A stretch of 33,432 nucleotides of DNA, taken from NCBI GenBank assembly GCA_029266735.1, contig JAQSWG010000033.1, positions 1 through 33,432 of the forward strand. The letters run 5' to 3'. Positions 17,758 to 26,506 of the stretch are shown one piece after another (the first letter of the stretch is position 1; the number at the start of each line of letters is the position of its first letter). The position numbers and the translations under genes were made by a program. This DNA is from Ornithinibacter sp. (GTDB lineage Bacteria; Actinomycetota; Actinomycetes; Actinomycetales; Dermatophilaceae). A model generated the notes under the pieces. That model ran no database searches. It saw only the letters and a list, made by a program, of their open reading frames with translations, and was not told the origin of the DNA.

Positions 17758-18921
17758 ATGGCCCGATCTCCCGGACATCCCGCGCTCGGCTCGTTCGGCA
17801 CGACGATCTTCGCGACCATGTCGGCGCTCGCCGCGGAGCACGGTGCGATCAACCTCGGGCAGGGGTTCCCGGACACCGACGGCCCGGTCGAGGTGCTCGA
17901 TGCGGCGGTGGCGGCGATCCGAGGTGGTCGCAACCAGTACCCGCCGGGTGCCGGGGTCCCCGAGCTGCTCGACGCCGTGGCGACGCACCAGCGCCGCTTC
18001 TACGGCCTGGCTGTCGACGCGCGATCCGAGGTGCTCGTCACGGTCGGGGCGACGGAGGCGATCGCGGCGACGGTGCTGGCGCTCGTGCGGCCGGGTGACG
18101 AGGTGGTCACGTTCGAGCCCTACTACGACTCCTACGCCGCGACGATCGCCCTGGCCGGTGGTGTGCGGCGGACGTCGGTGCTGCGCTTCCCAGACTTCGA
18201 GGTCGACGAGGCGTCGCTGCGCGCGGCGTTCTCCGAGCGCACCCGGCTGGTCCTCCTCAACACGCCCCACAACCCCACCGGGAAGGTCTTCACGCGCGAG
18301 GAGCTGGACCTCGTGTGCGCGCTTGCTCGCGAGCACGACGCCTGGGTGGTGACGGACGAGGTGTACGAGCACCTCGTGTTCGACCGTGCTGAGCATGTCC
18401 CGGTGGCGACGCTGCCCGGCATGTGGGAGCGGACGCTGACGATCTCCTCGGCCGGCAAGACGTTCTCGACGACGGGATGGAAGGTGGGCTGGGTGAGCGG
18501 GCCGGCGAAGGCGGTGGCCGCCGTCCGAGCCGTCAAGCAGTTCCTCACGTACGTGGGGTCCGGACCGTTCCAGCCGGCCGTCGCGGTGGGTCTCGGCCTG
18601 CCGGATGCCGTGTATGCCGGCCTGGCCGGCTCGCTGCAGGCCAAGCGCGACCGGCTGGTCAGCGGCCTGCGGAAGTCCGGCATGGAGGTTGCCGTGCCTC
18701 GAGGCACGTACTTCGTCGTGGCGGATGCCGCGCCGCTGGGCGCCGCGGACGCCGTCGCCTTCTGCCACGAGCTGCCGTCGCGGGTGGGTGTGGTCGGTGT
18801 GCCGGTCTCGGTGTTCCACGACGACGTCGAGGCAGCGCAGACGCTCGTGCGCTTCGCCTTCTGCAAGGAGGACGCCGTGTTGGACGAAGCGTGCCGGCGG
18901 CTGGCCGAGCTCCGCCGCTGA
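17758..18921 (+). CDS. Class I/II PLP aminotransferase, DapC/kynurenine-aminotransferase-like
   Basis: A 387-residue fold-type I aminotransferase. The N-terminal INLGQGFPDTDGP motif is typical of the branch that includes kynurenine, methionine and succinyldiaminopimelate aminotransferases. NTPHNPTGKVF, the Asp of VVTDEVYEHLVFD, and the cofactor Lys234 in SSAGKTFSTTGWKVGW follow, and the C-terminal Arg of LVRFAFCKED binds the substrate carboxylate. The exact substrate is open: DapC-like and methionine-cycle roles both fit. The start was chosen from its leaderless promoter. It stands alone between two strong boundaries, with no pathway partner nearby. Confidence 0.88.
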   Translation: MARSPGHPALGSFGTTIFATMSALAAEHGAINLGQGFPDTDGPVEVLDAAVAAIRGGRNQYPPGAGVPELLDAVATHQRRFYGLAVDARSEVLVTVGATEAIAATVLALVRPGDEVVTFEPYYDSYAATIALAGGVRRTSVLRFPDFEVDEASLRAAFSERTRLVLLNTPHNPTGKVFTREELDLVCALAREHDAWVVTDEVYEHLVFDRAEHVPVATLPGMWERTLTISSAGKTFSTTGWKVGWVSGPAKAVAAVRAVKQFLTYVGSGPFQPAVAVGLGLPDAVYAGLAGSLQAKRDRLVSGLRKSGMEVAVPRGTYFVVADAAPLGAADAVAFCHELPSRVGVVGVPVSVFHDDVEAAQTLVRFAFCKEDAVLDEACRRLAELRR

Positions 18922-19303
18922 TATCAGGTGGTCCGCCGCTGGCGGAACTGAGGTCCGACGCTGACCCGTCCAGAAGTTCGCAACAGCAGCGCGGGTGACC
19001 GGGCCACGTGTCCGGCGACGCGGTAGGGCTGGCAGCACCGATCCCAAGAACAGGCAGTCGGCGGGCCGAGGGCGCCTACCGAGCGCGGCGCCGCTGCCTG
19101 CCGTGGGCCACTGCCTGTCCGCAGGTGCACTCGCCCGGAGATGTCGCGATCACGACAACGCTCGGTAGGTGGCGTGCGACTCGACAATGCGCCGACTTCA
19201 CGTATTCCCCATGAGGCGTCCACCCGTTTCGATTCGCATCGCTCACCATGCACCGTGCCTTCGTCCGCCCATTCCTGCATGCCGGATGGTGCCGCCGCTC
19301 GAA
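18922..19303. other. 382-nt gap with interleaved inverted repeats, no gene seen
   Basis: No convincing coding frame is present on either strand. A small hairpin TCCGCC-GCT-GGCGGA (18932-18946) may end the aminotransferase transcript. Two inverted repeats interlock: ACAGGCAGT (19050-19058) with ACTGCCTGT (19110-19118), and CCTACCGAGCG (19075-19085) with CGCTCGGTAGG (19159-19169). The order A-B-A'-B' is that of a pseudoknot. A near-palindrome GTCGCGATCACGAC is at 19143-19156. Whether this is a structured RNA or a gene remnant cannot be told from sequence alone. Confidence 0.4.
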
Positions 19304-20626
19304 CTAGCCGGGCTGCCCCGCGAGGGGGTGCGCGCCGGTCAGGAACCAGGTGTGCACGAGGCCCTTTCCTTTGACCTCGATCATTCCTCGGTCGGCGATC
19401 TGGAAGTCGTCGCCAAGAAGTCGTCGGGTGTGGTCGTCGATCTGGATACGCCCGGGTAGGCCGTGCGACTCCATCCGCGAGGCGGTGTTGACGGTGTCCC
19501 CCCACAGGTCGTACAGGAAGCGTCGATGTCCTATGACTCCAGCGACAACGGGGCCCGAGCCGATCCCGATGCGTAGCTGCAGAGCCGGCCATCGGCCCTG
19601 CTGGGCGGCGAACCGGTCGCTCGCGGCGAGCGCGAAGGCGGCCAGGGCGTGCGCGTAGTCAGGCCGTGGGGTGGGGACGCCAGCCGCGACCATGTAGGCG
19701 TCGCCGATCGTCTTCACCTTCTCCAGGCCGTGCTCGTCGACCAGGTCGTCCAGGGTGCTGAACACCCCGTCGAGCAGCGTGACGACGTCGCGGGCGGGCA
19801 GCCGAGCCGCATACGGGGTGAAGTCCACGATGTCGGCGAAGAGAACCGAGGCTGCGGGGACGTCGTCAGCGATGGGTTCCTCGCCGGCCTTGAGCCGTTC
19901 CGCGACGGGAACCGGCAACACGTTGGTGAGCAGACGCTCGCTGCGGGCGTGCTCGGCGGCGAGCGCGGCCTCGGCTCGGTCCGCGGCGCCGACGGGGAGA
20001 GACACCATGATGGCGACGACGCCGAAGGTGGCCAGGGTGTTGATCGTCCCGGCCACGTTCAGTGCCAGCGGAGTCACCGCGTAGAGCGGAGCTGTCTGCT
20101 CGGCGTAGAGGTACAGGGTCACGAGCAGGATCGCCGTAGTCGCTGCCAGCACCACCGACACCGGACGTGGCCAGGGATTCAGGATGGACACCACGATCTG
20201 CACGACCAGCACGTACTGCACCCCGAAGTCCCACCCGACGTAGACCACTGCCAGCACCGCGGCGGCACACATCGTCGCGTGGGCAACTCCCGCGCTGGCG
20301 AGCACCTGTCCCCCCCGGGCGAGGAGTATCACCCCTGTCCACGCCGCAACCCCGGCCAGGCACGCCAGCGCCAACGGCCAAACCCGCCACCACGCGAGCA
20401 CAGGGACGCCGATGACGAACATCGCCATGCCCAGCGGACCAGCCTGCATCATCGCGTAGAAGCGTCGAGAGGTCGGGGCGGCTTCAGCGGAGGACGGCAA
20501 CGAGCCGACCCGACGCGGCGACGGCCCGCTCATCGGCTCGCCGACACCACGCACCCGTCCACCTCCCGACAACCCGGCTCGATCGACTGCACGCGCCTCG
20601 CCGGGAGTGCTGCCAGTGCCAGTCAC
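19304..20626 (-). CDS. Membrane-bound class III adenylate cyclase
   Basis: A 440-residue protein (from the GTG at 20626) making cAMP from ATP. A Pro/Ser-rich N-terminus precedes six hydrophobic helices between about residues 58 and 210. The transducer segment LLTNVLPVPVAERL then leads into the catalytic domain from about 258. All active-site residues are present: metal Asp265 (FADIVDFT) and Asp309 (KTIGDAYM), adenine-specifying Lys305 and Asp373 (LYDLWGD), and transition-state Asn380 and Arg384 (VNTASRM). The Lys/Asp pair indicates ATP rather than GTP. It acts as a homodimer in the membrane. No ribosome site supports the GTG; the in-frame ATG at 20533 is an alternative that loses only the disordered leader. 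It diverges from the M23 gene. Confidence 0.88.
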   Translation of the reverse strand: MTGTGSTPGEARAVDRAGLSGGGRVRGVGEPMSGPSPRRVGSLPSSAEAAPTSRRFYAMMQAGPLGMAMFVIGVPVLAWWRVWPLALACLAGVAAWTGVILLARGGQVLASAGVAHATMCAAAVLAVVYVGWDFGVQYVLVVQIVVSILNPWPRPVSVVLAATTAILLVTLYLYAEQTAPLYAVTPLALNVAGTINTLATFGVVAIMVSLPVGAADRAEAALAAEHARSERLLTNVLPVPVAERLKAGEEPIADDVPAASVLFADIVDFTPYAARLPARDVVTLLDGVFSTLDDLVDEHGLEKVKTIGDAYMVAAGVPTPRPDYAHALAAFALAASDRFAAQQGRWPALQLRIGIGSGPVVAGVIGHRRFLYDLWGDTVNTASRMESHGLPGRIQIDDHTRRLLGDDFQIADRGMIEVKGKGLVHTWFLTGAHPLAGQPG

Positions 20627-20666
20627 ACGCAGCCGCTGGTCGACGGCGACGCCGGCACCAGTCGGA

Positions 20667-20672
20667 ATCCTA
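20667..20672 (-). promoter_or_regulatory. Putative -10 of the adenylate cyclase gene
   Basis: The minus strand reads TAGGAT in the 178-nt divergent region between the cyclase and M23 genes. It would give a leader of about 35 nt to the GTG at 20626. The -35 is not clear. Confidence 0.3.
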
Positions 20673-20804
20673 TGCCGCCCTGAAACACTCTCTTGCGGTG
20701 GCAGGTGTCAACTCGTCGTCCACACGGTGGTTGCCGTGCTCCTCGTCTCCACAGCGCTTTGCGTGACGTGGGCGAGCTGGGATACCGCAAGGGACGCTGG
20801 CCGG

Positions 20805-21488
20805 ATGACGCCCCTGCCCTCCGCCACCGGACCGATCGCCGCCGCCACGGTGGCTGTGGTCGCGGTCGTCGCAGTCTTCTCCCTTGCCGGGTCTGGTGTC
20901 TCAGGTCCTCGGGCGTCGGGACTCGCGCCGCAGGGCGCAGCATCCGCTCCGGCCCACGACACCCCTGCCACGGTTCTCGGTAGGGGCGAGCGGCTGGTCG
21001 GTGTCTCGCCGCCTCGGTCCACGGCCACGAAGGCGGACGGCACCCCCGGCGGTGTGACCGCTCGACACCCACGGTGGCGATGGCCGATACAGCCGCGTCC
21101 GCCGGTCCTCCGTCCCTTCCGGGCCCCGGTCACGACCTACGGCGCCGGCCATCGCGGTCTCGACCTCGGTGCGGACCCGGGTGAACCGGTGCGAGCGGTC
21201 GAAGCCGGGGTGGTCACGCACGCGGGAGTCGTCGCCGGCCGCGGCACCGTGACGGTCACCCATGCAGATGGTCTGCGGAGCACGTACGAACCAGTGGGTG
21301 CCGAGGTTTCCGACGGCGAGCAGGTGCCCGTGGGCGACGTGCTCGGCGTCCTCCAGCCCGGCGGGTCGCACTGCGGCGCGCGCGCGTGCCTGCATCTCGG
21401 CGCGCGTCACGGGGCCGGTTACCTCGATCCGCTGCCGCTGCTCATCTCCGGAAGACTGGCGTTGCTCCCGCTGCAGAGGCCTCGGTGA
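20805..21488 (+). CDS. M23 (LytM-type) metallopeptidase of the rpsB neighbourhood
   Basis: About 227 residues from the ATG at 20805, which has AAGGGA 10 nt upstream. A hydrophobic segment (about 11-28) is a signal peptide or anchor, followed by a Pro/Ala-rich linker and an M23 domain from about 105. Zinc ligands are His116 and Asp120 (GHRGLDLGA) and His197. In the usual HxH motif the first His is Cys195 (CLHLGARHG), a form I recall from the actinobacterial M23 family found beside rpsB. It should cleave peptidoglycan cross-bridges or interact with them outside the cell. Upstream in-frame GTG codons (such as 20724) could add a second hydrophobic stretch. In the ancestral order it adjoins rpsB; here about 7 kb intervenes. 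Confidence 0.8.
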   Translation: MTPLPSATGPIAAATVAVVAVVAVFSLAGSGVSGPRASGLAPQGAASAPAHDTPATVLGRGERLVGVSPPRSTATKADGTPGGVTARHPRWRWPIQPRPPVLRPFRAPVTTYGAGHRGLDLGADPGEPVRAVEAGVVTHAGVVAGRGTVTVTHADGLRSTYEPVGAEVSDGEQVPVGDVLGVLQPGGSHCGARACLHLGARHGAGYLDPLPLLISGRLALLPLQRPR

Positions 21489-21593
21489 GCGAAGGTTCGC
21501 GCCCGCCGATCCCTCGTGCCCGCTCGCTTCCCGCCTCCGCTCGTTCGCCCGTGGTCGGTCGCCTCTCGCCGGGCGCCGCCGCTGTCCTTCCGT

Positions 21594-22329
21594 TCAGGCC
21601 CGCGGGTGCGCCTGCGCATACGACCGCTTCAACCGGTCGACCGACACGTGGGTGTAGATCTGCGTCGTCGCGAGGGACGCATGACCCAGCAGCTCCTGCA
21701 CCATCCGCAGATCCGCACCGGCGGCCGACCTCGAGCCAGGTGGTGACGGCGTGACGGGCCGGGACACCGAAGGGGACCCGGCGCTCCTTGTCCCCTTTGC
21801 CGATGACGCGCAGCACGTCCACGTCCAGGTCCACGTCGTCGACGTCGAGGCCGACCAGCTCGCCGACGCGGATACCCGTCGCGTAGAGGAGCTCGAGAGC
21901 AGCGCGGTCGCGGAGGTGCAGAGGGTCGTCGTCGTCCGCCGCCACGGCCGCCACCTCGAGCAAGGCGGCCGCAGAGCGCTGGCCCAGCACCGGAGGCAGC
22001 GTGCGATGGCGGCTCGGGGCGCGCAGGCGCAGCGACGGGTCCGCCGGGATGCGGCCGGTCCGCTCCAGCCAGCCGAAGAACGTCCGAAGAGAGGAGGAGC
22101 TGCGAGCAACCGTGGCCCGGGAAGCACCTCTCCGGGACAGCACCCCGAGCCAGGCCCGAAGGTCCTGCAGCGTCACGCCAGCCAGCGCCTCGTCGTCCTG
22201 AACCCCCACTGCTTCGAGGAACCCGGCGACATCTCTCGCGTACGCCCGGATCGTGTGCACGGATCGGCCCCGCTCGGCGCGTAGATGGCGCTCGAACGCC
22301 GACACAGCGAGGGGACGGTCATCGGTCAC
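21594..22329 (-). pseudogene. xerC: xerC tyrosine recombinase broken by an internal deletion
   Basis: The N-terminal frame from the GTG at 22329 encodes about 200 residues of a XerC-like recombinase: a SAM-like core-binding domain, then Arg154 (ATGIRVGEL) and beta-hairpin Lys178 ([13 protein letters not shown]). After TTWLEVGRR the frame is lost. The C-terminal catalytic part ([20 protein letters not shown], then IYTHVS with the Tyr codon at 21654-21656) continues in another frame to 21594. Only about 115 nt separate the Lys and GHAS His codons, against roughly 280 in intact XerC, so about 170 nt are missing, including the HxLR catalytic motif. The intact enzyme resolves chromosome dimers at dif with XerD. 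An assembly error is possible. Confidence 0.8.
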
Positions 22330-22393
22330 CGCCTCACCGTGTCACCCGTCGGCTGCACCTGCAACGACCGGGGCCGTGGGTCATCGCTTCGCA

Positions 22394-23554
22394 TCATCGC
22401 TCCAGCTCTCCCCGCCTCGGTGACACCTTCCGCCATGTCCCGGCCTCCCGAACCACCAGCCCGTCGGCCTCGAGGGCCGCAAGAACGCCCAGCAACCTGG
22501 CCACCGGAACCCCAGCCGTCACGGCGAGCCGCTCACTCGGGGCCCCGCCCCGGACCGGGACGGCGGACCAGACCGAGTAGGAGAGCGGGTCCAGGTCGTC
22601 GGCGGGCGACCGGGGAGGCACCGGTCTGTCCGGGACGAGGTCCTCGCCGATCCGCCCTGCCAGCTCGGCGACCTCCGCAGCGTCGGTCACGAGCACCGCG
22701 CCGGTCTCTCGGACCAAGGCGTGGCAGCCCGCCGACCCCATGCTCGTCACCGGGCCGGGCACCGCTCCAACCGGCAGGTGGAGGGTCCGAGCCTCCCGCG
22801 CGGTGGTGAGTGACCCCGAGCGGACGCTGGCCTCCACGACGATCGTCGCCCGTGTCAGGGCGGCGATGAGGCGGTTTCGAGCGAGGAACCGCGAGCGGAA
22901 CGGAGCGCAACCGGGTGGCACCTCGCTGACGACGGCGCCGCCGGCGGCGATCTCGTCCAGCAGGCCGCGGTGCGAGGACGGGTAGGCACGGTCCGCGCCA
23001 CAGGCGAGGACCGCCACGGTGGCTCCGTTCCCGGCCAGGGCAGCCCGGTGGGCTGCCGCGTCGATCCCGTAGGCCGCGCCGCTCACCACCGTCCAGCCGC
23101 GCGAGACGAGGCCGTCGGCGAAGTCGGCGGCGACGCGCATCCCGTACTCGGTCGCCGCGCGGGAGCCCACGACGGCGACGCTCCGCTCGACGACATCGGC
23201 AAGCGAGCGCGCGCCCCGAACGTAGAGGCAGTAGGGCGGGTGCTCCAGGCGGTCCAGCCCGGCCGGCCAGCCGTCGTCCCCCGGCACGAGCACCTTGAGC
23301 TTCTGACGCCGTGTCGCGTGTGCCAGGTCGTCGACGCGCAGGTCGGGGAGGCGCGCCTCCCAGCCCTCTCGTTGACGAAGATGTCCGGCCCGTAACCGCG
23401 CCAGGGAATCCACAGCACCGGACTCCTCCAGGAGGCGCGTGAGGGGACCGCTACGTGGCTCCGCGAGGAACGACCAGGCGACCCGTGCCCACCGCTCCTC
23501 CTGCTCGAGCGTCCTCCGGGAACCTGCTGCTTCCCTGCCGTCGTCGCCGGTCAC
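22394..23554 (-). CDS. dprA: DNA-processing protein DprA
   Basis: A 386-residue protein that binds incoming single-stranded DNA and loads RecA during natural transformation. A helical N-terminal region (about 1-90) precedes the Rossmann-fold domain. SVAVVGSRAATEYG, VVSGAAYGIDAAAHRAAL, VLACGADRAYPSSHRGL, FLARNRLIAALT and VGAVPGPVTSMGSAGCHALV occur in the expected order. A C-terminal winged-helix DprA domain (about 315-386) follows. The GTG start overlaps the comM stop as GTGA, so translation is coupled. It is intact although the next gene, xerC, is broken. Confidence 0.95.
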   Translation of the reverse strand: MTGDDGREAAGSRRTLEQEERWARVAWSFLAEPRSGPLTRLLEESGAVDSLARLRAGHLRQREGWEARLPDLRVDDLAHATRRQKLKVLVPGDDGWPAGLDRLEHPPYCLYVRGARSLADVVERSVAVVGSRAATEYGMRVAADFADGLVSRGWTVVSGAAYGIDAAAHRAALAGNGATVAVLACGADRAYPSSHRGLLDEIAAGGAVVSEVPPGCAPFRSRFLARNRLIAALTRATIVVEASVRSGSLTTAREARTLHLPVGAVPGPVTSMGSAGCHALVRETGAVLVTDAAEVAELAGRIGEDLVPDRPVPPRSPADDLDPLSYSVWSAVPVRGGAPSERLAVTAGVPVARLLGVLAALEADGLVVREAGTWRKVSPRRGELER

Positions 23555-25098
23555 GCCGCCACCAGCTCCCCGCTGCGCAACGTCAGACCCAGCACCACGT
23601 CGTCCGGGCCAGGAACGGTCCGGCCCGCGAGGTCGGCCGCCGACCAGGCGACGCGGAGCACACGGTCATAGCCGCGGAGGGTGAGCCGACCGGTGTCCAG
23701 GGTCCGGTCGAGCACGGCCGTCGTCGCGGCCGGGAGACGAAACGGCGGTCGGCGCAGGACATGACCGGGCACCAGCCCGTTGACCACCCACCCACCACGC
23801 CTCCACCTGTCACGCTGGGCCGCCCGCGCTGCAGCGACCCTCGCGGCGACGACCGCGCTGGGCTCCCCGGCCTCGTCACCGAATGCGGCCCGTTGGACCG
23901 GAGGGACATGCACCTGGAGGTCCACCCGGTCCAGCAGCGGACCGGACAGCTTTCCGGCATACGACCGGATCTCCATGGCGGAGCACGAGCAGTCGAGCCC
24001 CTTACCCCACGCCCGGCCGCAGGGGCACGGGTTCGCGGCGAGGACGAGGAGGAACCGCGCGGGGTAGCTGACGACCTGCCGAGCACGGGCGATGACGACC
24101 TCGCCGGCCTCCAGCGGCTGTCGCAGGGTCTGCAGGACCGACATCTTGAACTCCGGCGCCTCGTCGAGGAAGAGGACGCCTCGGTGCGCCCGCGAGATCG
24201 CTCCCGGTAGTGCGATCCCCGACCCGCCACCGGCGATTGCCGCCACCGACGAGCTGTGGTGGGGCGCGACGAACGGAGGCGTGCAGTCGAGGTCGGCCAC
24301 CTCGCCGATCTGGCCCGTCAGCGACCGGATGGCGTGGGTCTCCAAGGCCTCCTCACGGCTCAACGGGGGCAGGACGGTGACCAGCCGTTCGGCGAGCATC
24401 GTCTTGCCGACACCTGGAGGGCCGGCCATGAGGAGGTGGTGTCCGCCTGTCGCCGCGAGCTCGATGGCCAGGCGCGCCTCCGGTTGCCCGACGACATCGG
24501 CGAGGTCCGGCCCGGACCGCTGGACCGCGGGCCTCACCTCTCGCGTCGCGGCGGACGGAAGCGGCTCTCCGCGCTCGGCCGCCGCGGTGTACCAGCGCAC
24601 GACGTCGGCCAGCGACCCAGCACCGTGGACGACGACCCCGTCGACGAGCTGGGCCTCCGCGACGTTCTCCAGCGGCACGACGATGTGGCGCACACCCCGC
24701 CGGGCCGCCTCGAGCACCGCAGGCAGGATGCCCCGAACGCCACGGACCCTGCCGTCAAGGGCCAGCTCGCCGAGGTGGACGACGTCACGAGCGGCGTCCC
24801 CGCCGAGCAGCCCGGCGGCAGCCAGCACGGCGACCGCGATGGGGAGGTCGAAACAGGCGCCACGCTTGGGGATCGACGCCGGCGAGAGGTTGACGGTCAC
24901 CCGGTGCGGTGGCACCGGCACGCCCGAGCTCGCCGCCGCGGGCCGCACCCGGTCCGGCGCCTGGGCACAGGCGGTGTCGGGCAGACCGCCGATGGCGAAA
25001 TGCGGAAGCCCCTGCGCGATGTGCGCCTCCACGTCGACGAGCGTCCCGTCCAGCCCGGAGAGGGCGACCGACCGGGTGCTCCCCAGCCCGAACGTCAC
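23551..25098 (-). CDS. comM: ComM/YifB-family magnesium chelatase-like AAA+ ATPase
   Basis: A 515-residue protein. The N-terminal Lon-protease-like ChlI domain (about 1-170) lacks a peptidase dyad role in this family. The AAA+ module has a Walker A motif at 226-233 (GPPGVGKT) and the LFLDEAPEF Walker B region. The family-specific ANPCPCG segment is present, and the C-terminal Mg-chelatase domain ends in AWSAADLAG. In other bacteria ComM is a hexameric helicase driving branch migration during transformation, which fits its place next to dprA. The GTG start overlaps the yraN stop as GTGA, and its own stop overlaps the dprA start. Confidence 0.93.
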   Translation of the reverse strand: MTFGLGSTRSVALSGLDGTLVDVEAHIAQGLPHFAIGGLPDTACAQAPDRVRPAAASSGVPVPPHRVTVNLSPASIPKRGACFDLPIAVAVLAAAGLLGGDAARDVVHLGELALDGRVRGVRGILPAVLEAARRGVRHIVVPLENVAEAQLVDGVVVHGAGSLADVVRWYTAAAERGEPLPSAATREVRPAVQRSGPDLADVVGQPEARLAIELAATGGHHLLMAGPPGVGKTMLAERLVTVLPPLSREEALETHAIRSLTGQIGEVADLDCTPPFVAPHHSSSVAAIAGGGSGIALPGAISRAHRGVLFLDEAPEFKMSVLQTLRQPLEAGEVVIARARQVVSYPARFLLVLAANPCPCGRAWGKGLDCSCSAMEIRSYAGKLSGPLLDRVDLQVHVPPVQRAAFGDEAGEPSAVVAARVAAARAAQRDRWRRGGWVVNGLVPGHVLRRPPFRLPAATTAVLDRTLDTGRLTLRGYDRVLRVAWSAADLAGRTVPGPDDVVLGLTLRSGELVAA

Positions 25099-25511
25099 GA
25101 ACCGATCCCCACGACGTGCCGCACCACTGGCGGGCTGCCCGGCCGGCAGAGGATGCCGACGACGTCGATGCGGACCCTCGTGAAGCCGACGGGGTGCGCC
25201 GACACATACGCCCCCGCGAGCCGACGGAGCCGCATCGCCTTGGCGAAGGTCACCGCCTCGACGGGGTCGCCGAAGCCGGAGGGACGACGAGTCTTGACCT
25301 CGCAGATCACCAGGGAGTCACCGTCACGGGCCACCACGTCGACCTCGCCGTGCGCGCAGCGCCAGTTGCGCTCGATGACTTCCATGCCCTGTTCCCGGAG
25401 GTAGCGGACCGCGAGCTCCTCGCCGTACCGCCCCAGCGACGCCGTGTCACGAGAAGGCCGCACCGGTGTCTGTTCGCGGCCGGCGGGGAGCGAGGACTCG
25501 GTGCCCGTCAT
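25095..25511 (-). CDS. YraN family (UPF0102) putative nuclease
   Basis: About 138 residues from the ATG at 25511; an open frame continues to 25586 but adds no family-like sequence. The core has [16 protein letters not shown], then [27 protein letters not shown], whose spaced Glu, Asp and EVK residues are the PD-(D/E)XK-like nuclease signature. The function in cells is not established. It heads the yraN-comM-dprA run, with 4-nt overlaps suggesting a DNA-uptake or recombination module. No clear ribosome site precedes the ATG, so the start is uncertain by a few codons. Confidence 0.88.
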   Translation of the reverse strand: MTGTESSLPAGREQTPVRPSRDTASLGRYGEELAVRYLREQGMEVIERNWRCAHGEVDVVARDGDSLVICEVKTRRPSGFGDPVEAVTFAKAMRLRRLAGAYVSAHPVGFTRVRIDVVGILCRPGSPPVVRHVVGIGS

Positions 25512-25613
25512 CCCGCGAGCCAACCGGGCCGGCGCGGCATGATCGAGACCACCGGCGAACCTTGTGGACGCGCGGTCACCCGACACCCGCCTGTGGACGG
25601 GACATCCGACAGC

Positions 25614-26221
25614 TCAGTGGCCGCCGCGTCCCACCCGTACGTCGCGAAGGCCGGTGGCAAGGCGACCGAGCAGCGCATCGTCCGGCAACTGTGCCACGCC
25701 TGCCCACGGCACGTGGCCCCGCACGGCCTCGATGAGGAGGACCGACCGGGAACGGTGGCTTCGGTTGACCTCGGCGACCTCGGACGCAAGCATCCCGACG
25801 GGTTCGTCGCGGTCGACGAGCCTGACGACGACCGGCTCCTCCACCTCGGTCGATTCCGAAGCAGGTGCAGTCGTCACGCGCACTGCGACGGCGAACTCGT
25901 CCCGTGTGGTCCGTGCGTTCTCCTCCAACGCGCGGAGCAGACCAGCGTCATCGGGGAACTCGCGTCTGGCGACCCCAATGACCGCTTCGAGGTCCTCATC
26001 ACGTTCACTGACCCGCCCCAGGACGCGGAACCAGACGATGACCGCCCGTCATTTACCTTCAGCGACCCCCGCAACCGCTCGAGACCAACATCGTGGAGAA
26101 CCGGCTCGACGTCGGTCGACGAGTGGTAGAGGCGGGCGAACGGTGGCGCCAGCCTGCCAATGAAGGCACCGCGCTCGGACTCCGATCCTGAACCTGGCGC
26201 AAGGGCGGCGCTCGTCGTCAC
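25614..26221 (-). pseudogene. Frameshifted gene with a probable effector-associated domain (EAD)
   Basis: From the GTG at 26221 one frame encodes a Ser/Gly leader and then FARLYHSSTDVEPVLHDVGL up to KVNDGR (near 26045). The sense then jumps frame to VIVWFRVLGRV, followed by EDLEAVIGVARREFPDDAGLL, and continues to the stop at 25614. Joined, the first 85 or so residues follow the LYP..V..DAGL....W..IL....LDALL.VALREYP pattern that I associate with EAD adaptor domains of bacterial conflict systems. The remaining 100 residues (AVRVTTAP...VVVRLVDRDEPVG...LIEAVRGHVPWAG) are not recognised. A single-base loss explains the break. The start overlaps the stop of the upstream remnant as GTGA. Domain identity comes from motif recall and should be tested. 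Confidence 0.5.
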
Positions 26222-26500
26222 GATGCACCGCCTGATCCCGCATGACCGTCGACGGCGATCGTCACCGCGTTCGAGCCCCCATCGGAGGCGACCTGGCGGG
26301 AGTCGCGCTCGGTGGGATACGGGAACGCGAGGATCGTGCGGAGGTCGATCAGCACGCGTGCGTCCCGGTTCACGTCCGCCCCACTTCGCGAGTACTGACC
26401 ACTCGCGGCACGTCGCCGTTGCCCATGTGTCGCGTGCCGCGGCACAGCGCTCAACGTACTCGTCGGAGGCGGGCGACGCCACGGGCGTGGCCGCTATGAT
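26218..26500 (-). pseudogene. Truncated, frameshifted remnant upstream of the EAD gene
   Basis: The 3' part encodes RDARVLIDLRTILAFPYP and then DSRQVASDGGSNAVTIAVDG, ending at 26218, with strongly GC-biased third positions typical of a real gene. Upstream, sense continues in another frame as SDEYVERCAAARDTWATATC. The switch lies at a G-run near 26385, consistent with one extra base. The 5' end is absent because the plus-strand glycosyltransferase begins at 26507. Its stop overlaps the EAD gene start as GTGA, so the two formed one operon. No domain was recognised. Confidence 0.4.
26495..26500 (+). promoter_or_regulatory. Leaderless -10 of the glycosyltransferase gene
   Basis: TATGAT, nearly the full consensus, is followed by CCGGCG and the ATG at 26507. 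The promoter is embedded in the minus-strand remnant, so it arrived with, or arose at the edge of, the glycosyltransferase-kinase pair. Confidence 0.55.
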
Positions 26501-26506
26501 CCGGCG

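Noticed and set aside
18132..18866. 244-codon antisense frame in the aminotransferase gene
   Set aside because: It is a shadow of a gene with all PLP-enzyme motifs; high GC makes such frames common here.
18924..19592. 222-codon minus-strand frame across the 18922-19303 gap
   Set aside because: It begins inside the cyclase gene in a shadow frame and has Arg/Pro/Thr-rich composition; no support as a gene.
21594..22329. Programmed frameshift in xerC
   Set aside because: A frame change alone cannot restore the protein, because about 56 residues including HxLR are absent from the DNA.
26049..26243. Small minus-strand frame starting at the ATG at 26243
   Set aside because: It is out of frame with the two remnants on either side, and its product shows shadow composition.
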